A stretch of DNA of 64,000 bases. Source: Duganella guangzhouensis. GTDB lineage: Bacteria; Pseudomonadota; Gammaproteobacteria; Burkholderiales; Burkholderiaceae_D. A program made the translations under genes and the position numbers. The stretch spans positions 248,001 to 312,000 of the forward strand of contig NZ_WKJK01000006.1 in NCBI RefSeq assembly GCF_009674535.1, given 5' to 3'. This document shows positions 61,863-64,000 of the stretch, piece after piece. Positions within the stretch are counted from its first letter, which is position 1; every line of letters starts with the position of its first letter. The notes under the pieces were generated by a model. It was not told the DNA's origin and did not search any database. It saw only the letters and a program-made list of their open reading frames with translations.

Positions 61863-62849
61863 ATGATGGATCCAGTCCTTTACCACGACTGGCACCCGGT
61901 CGCGCGTTCCGAACAGATCGCGACCAGCGCTATGCTGGCCGCCGATCTGCTGGACACGCGCGTGCTGCTGTGGCGCGACTCGGCCGGCCTGCTGCACGCC
62001 TGGGAAGACCGCTGTCCACATCGCGGCACGCGCTTGTCCATGGGCGCGCTGCAGAACGACCAGGTGACCTGTCCCTACCACGGCTGGCGTTTCGGCAAGG
62101 AGGGGCGCTGCCAGCACATCCCGGCCCTGCCCAACGCGCCGCTGAAGGCGCAGGTGACGCAATACCAGGTCCAGGAGCAGTACGGCCTGGCCTGGGTCTG
62201 CCTCGGCACGCCAGCGCATAATGGTCCGCCGGCGTTTCCGGAATTCGCCAGCGACCAGTTGCGCAAAGTCTGGTGCGGCCCGTATGCGGTGCAGGCCAGC
62301 GCGCCGCGCATCGTCGAAAACTTCCTCGACATGGCGCACTTCGCCTTTGTACACGAGGGCATACTCGGCCATCAGGACGAACCGGTAATCCCCGACTATA
62401 AAGTCGAAACCTTCGACGATCCCGAATACGGCAGCGGCGTCTGGGCCAAGGAATGCTACGCCTGGCAGCCGCAAGCCAGCCGCTCCGCCACCGGCGCCAG
62501 CGATATCGAATACACCTACCGCGTGATACGTCCGCTCAGCACCATCCTGACCAAGAATCCGCCCGGCGCGATCCGCGAGGCGATCGCGATGTTCGTGCAG
62601 CCGCTGACCGAAACCAGCAGCCGCGCCTGGGTCATCATGGCGCTCAACGATTTTGTATCGAGCGAGGAATCGATGCGCGAATTCCAGGACACGATTTTCG
62701 GCCAGGATTTGCCGATCCTGGAAAGCCAGTACCCGGCCCGCCTGCCGCTGGCGCCCGGCGCCGAAGTCTCGGTGGCCTGCGACCGCATGTCGCTGGCCTA
62801 CCGCGGTTATTTGAAACAGCAAGACCTGCAATACGGAGTCATACGATGA
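61863..62849 (+). CDS. Rieske non-heme iron oxygenase of unknown (possibly purine-related) substrate
   Basis: 328-residue oxygenase alpha subunit. Rieske ligands are Cys51, His53 (CPHRG), Cys70 and His73 (CPYHGW). The mononuclear iron site is ENFLDMAHFAFVH with His159 and His164, of the VanA/O-demethylase type rather than the dihydroxylating type. It is coupled to the BMP binding protein (2-bp gap) and to the deaminase (ATGA overlap). That context suggests a purine or modified-base substrate, for example N-demethylation or ring hydroxylation. No reductase is adjacent; the ferredoxin at 53.2 kb is a possible electron donor. Confidence 0.85.
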   Translation: MMDPVLYHDWHPVARSEQIATSAMLAADLLDTRVLLWRDSAGLLHAWEDRCPHRGTRLSMGALQNDQVTCPYHGWRFGKEGRCQHIPALPNAPLKAQVTQYQVQEQYGLAWVCLGTPAHNGPPAFPEFASDQLRKVWCGPYAVQASAPRIVENFLDMAHFAFVHEGILGHQDEPVIPDYKVETFDDPEYGSGVWAKECYAWQPQASRSATGASDIEYTYRVIRPLSTILTKNPPGAIREAIAMFVQPLTETSSRAWVIMALNDFVSSEESMREFQDTIFGQDLPILESQYPARLPLAPGAEVSVACDRMSLAYRGYLKQQDLQYGVIR

Positions 62850-63325
62850 GCGCAGCAACCCCGCAAGACCACGAATTCCTGACCCGCGTGCTGGCCCTGG
62901 CGCAGCGCTCGCGCGACGAGGGCCATCATCCATTCGCCGCCATGGTGGTGGCGGCCGACGGCACGGTGATTTCGCAAGCGATGAACGCCTCCAGCAGCGA
63001 CCGCACCGCACACGCCGAAATGAACGCGCTGCGGCTGGCGTCGCAACAATACAGTCCGCAACAACTGGCTACCGCCACGCTGTACGCCAACGCCGAACCA
63101 TGCGCCATGTGCAGCGGCGGCACGTACTGGAGCGGGGTCGGCCGCGTGGTGTATGCGATGTCGGAAGCCAGCCTGCTGGAACTGACCGGCAGCGATCCGG
63201 AAAATCCGACGCTGTCGCTGCCCTGCCGCAGCGTGTTCGCGGCCGGCCAGCGACCGACCGAAGTGATCGGCCCGCTGCGCGAGGACGAGGCGCGGCTGGC
63301 GCACAAGGATTTTTGGCACAAATAG
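62846..63325 (+). CDS. Nucleoside/guanine deaminase-like protein (CDA fold)
   Basis: 159 residues from MSAATPQDHEFLTRVLALAQRS. The zinc site of the cytidine/deoxycytidylate deaminase fold is His56-Ala-Glu58 (HAEMNAL) with Cys86 and Cys89 (PCAMCSGG). The length and NASSSDRTAHAEM context fit guanine deaminase-type (GuaD/TadA-like) enzymes rather than tRNA-specific TadA, which has a longer basic C-terminus. Its start overlaps the Rieske stop (ATGA). Deamination of an imported purine is the inferred step. Confidence 0.88.
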   Translation: MSAATPQDHEFLTRVLALAQRSRDEGHHPFAAMVVAADGTVISQAMNASSSDRTAHAEMNALRLASQQYSPQQLATATLYANAEPCAMCSGGTYWSGVGRVVYAMSEASLLELTGSDPENPTLSLPCRSVFAAGQRPTEVIGPLREDEARLAHKDFWHK

Positions 63326-63335
63326 CAAAGTTCCC

Positions 63336-63358
63336 CGCCCGGATGATGTTTCCGGGCG
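63336..63358 (+). terminator. GC hairpin after deaminase gene
   Basis: CGCCCGG (63336-63342) and CCGGGCG (63352-63358) pair perfectly over a 9-base loop, 11 bases after the deaminase stop. No T-run follows, so it is a weak or Rho-assisted terminator. Confidence 0.5.
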
Positions 63359-63457
63359 ACACTACGCGCGCCGGCGCTGAAACTACATTGATTATTTGGC
63401 GTAATCGCGGCACAGTATCTCCCTAGCCATGCATCACAGAGATGCGGGGAGACAACA

Positions 63458-63844
63458 ATGAAGCTTTTGCAATTTGCCATGCTGGGCGCGGCTGTCGCCG
63501 CCGGGTTCGCCCTCGCCTCGCGTGCGCAAGCCCAGACACCATCACCGGACACCCCACCCGCTGCCCGTGGTACCCAACCGTACCTGCCGCCCGCCCTGCG
63601 CAAGCCGCTGGGCCAGGGCGCGGTACTGCTGCGCTATCAATCGGTGCAAAAACTGAAGAAGCGTTTCGAAGCCGCCGACGTTGACGGCAGCGGCACGCTG
63701 AGCCGCGAAGAGGCGCGCCGCGCCGGCCTGACCGTGGTCGACAAGAATTTCGACCATATCGACACCGCCCAGCGCGGCCAGGTCAGCTTCGACGATGTGC
63801 AAACCTTTTTGATCCAGCGGCGCGAAGAAGCCAACTCGCGCTGA
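63458..63844 (+). CDS. EF-hand domain periplasmic protein
   Basis: 128 residues with a signal peptide (LASRAQA|QT). One clear calcium-binding EF loop, D74-V-D76-G-S78-G-T80-L-S-R-E-E85, has acceptable residues at positions 1, 3, 5, 7 and 12. A second loop near 102-113 (DTAQRGQVSFDD) is degenerate. GCGGGGAGACAAC is a strong ribosome site. It is convergent with a histidine kinase gene, with no intervening base. Function unknown beyond likely Ca2+ binding. Confidence 0.85.
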   Translation: MKLLQFAMLGAAVAAGFALASRAQAQTPSPDTPPAARGTQPYLPPALRKPLGQGAVLLRYQSVQKLKKRFEAADVDGSGTLSREEARRAGLTVVDKNFDHIDTAQRGQVSFDDVQTFLIQRREEANSR

Positions 63845-64000
63845 TTACGCCTCCGGCGGGGCGTCGCGGCGCGGCAGCGTCAAGCTGAACACCGCCCCCT
63901 CGCCCGGCTTGCTTTGCAGGGTCAGCGTGCCCTCATGCACCTCGGCCAGCTGGCGCGAGATGTACAAACCCAAGCCCAGACCGGCCGGCGCATCGGCGCC
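63845..64000 (-). CDS. Sensor histidine kinase, C-terminal fragment (partial, 5' end off window)
   Basis: The last 51 codons read [28 protein letters not shown] then [23 protein letters not shown] and stop. The GLGLGLYI glycine box (G2) and the [11 protein letters not shown] terminus are the end of a HATPase_c domain of a histidine kinase. The rest of the gene lies beyond base 64000, so its sensor and partner regulator cannot be seen. Confidence 0.85.
   Translation of the reverse strand, partial: GADAPAGLGLGLYISRQLAEVHEGTLTLQSKPGEGAVFSLTLPRRDAPPEA

Overview
The window is GC-rich, densely packed chromosomal DNA with no rRNA, tRNA, phage, IS or CRISPR. Gene content (Tad pilus, PEP-CTERM protein, fused IorAB, fused IcmF, hydroxycinnamate catabolism, many LysR/MarR/TetR regulators) points to a soil or plant-associated betaproteobacterium, most likely Oxalobacteraceae (Duganella/Massilia-like). 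That placement is an inference from family content, not an alignment.

Region 1 (1-13767) is a ferulate/vanillate module. A secreted tannase-family feruloyl esterase would release ferulate. A porin and a branched-chain-type ABC transporter (LivHMGF plus a separately encoded binding protein) would import it. Feruloyl-CoA synthetase, hydroxycinnamoyl-CoA hydratase/lyase and vanillin dehydrogenase convert it to vanillate, and VanA (cut by the window edge) demethylates vanillate. Two MarR regulators sit beside three candidate operators: a palindrome at the vanA start, a palindrome at the ech promoter, and related half-sites around the porin -35 box.

Region 2 (13754-25366) is mixed: a PEP-CTERM protein and a PL8 polysaccharide lyase under a strong 31-bp interrupted palindrome, a periplasmic binding protein, a Tat-exported dienelactone hydrolase, an orphan HigA, two tiny Cys-rich secreted proteins, two regulator/hydrolase divergent pairs, and a DUF2807 protein ending in a strong terminator.

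Region 3 (25365-37752) is a Tad/Flp pilus operon on the minus strand (flp, tadV, an AAA ATPase, cpaB, secretin, lipoprotein, tadZ, tadA, tadB, tadC, a LytR_C lipoprotein). It is flanked by a GGDEF cyclase and an HD-GYP phosphodiesterase. No TadE/F/G is present.

Region 4 (37882-45891) has a LysR regulator, indolepyruvate ferredoxin oxidoreductase and isobutyryl-CoA mutase IcmF, with a perfect 14-bp palindrome between the last two.

Region 5 (45892-55148) holds an intact antitoxin-like gene with a decayed duplicate, LacI, MBL hydrolase/TetR, a MoaD-like/BNR-repeat pair, an AhpD-like/AraC pair, a ferredoxin and a PAS chemoreceptor.

Region 6 (55314-63325) is a nucleoside/purine uptake and catabolism island: a BMP-type ABC transporter, a GntR regulator, a Tsx-like channel, a Rieske oxygenase and a purine-type deaminase. 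An EF-hand protein and the tail of a histidine kinase close the window.
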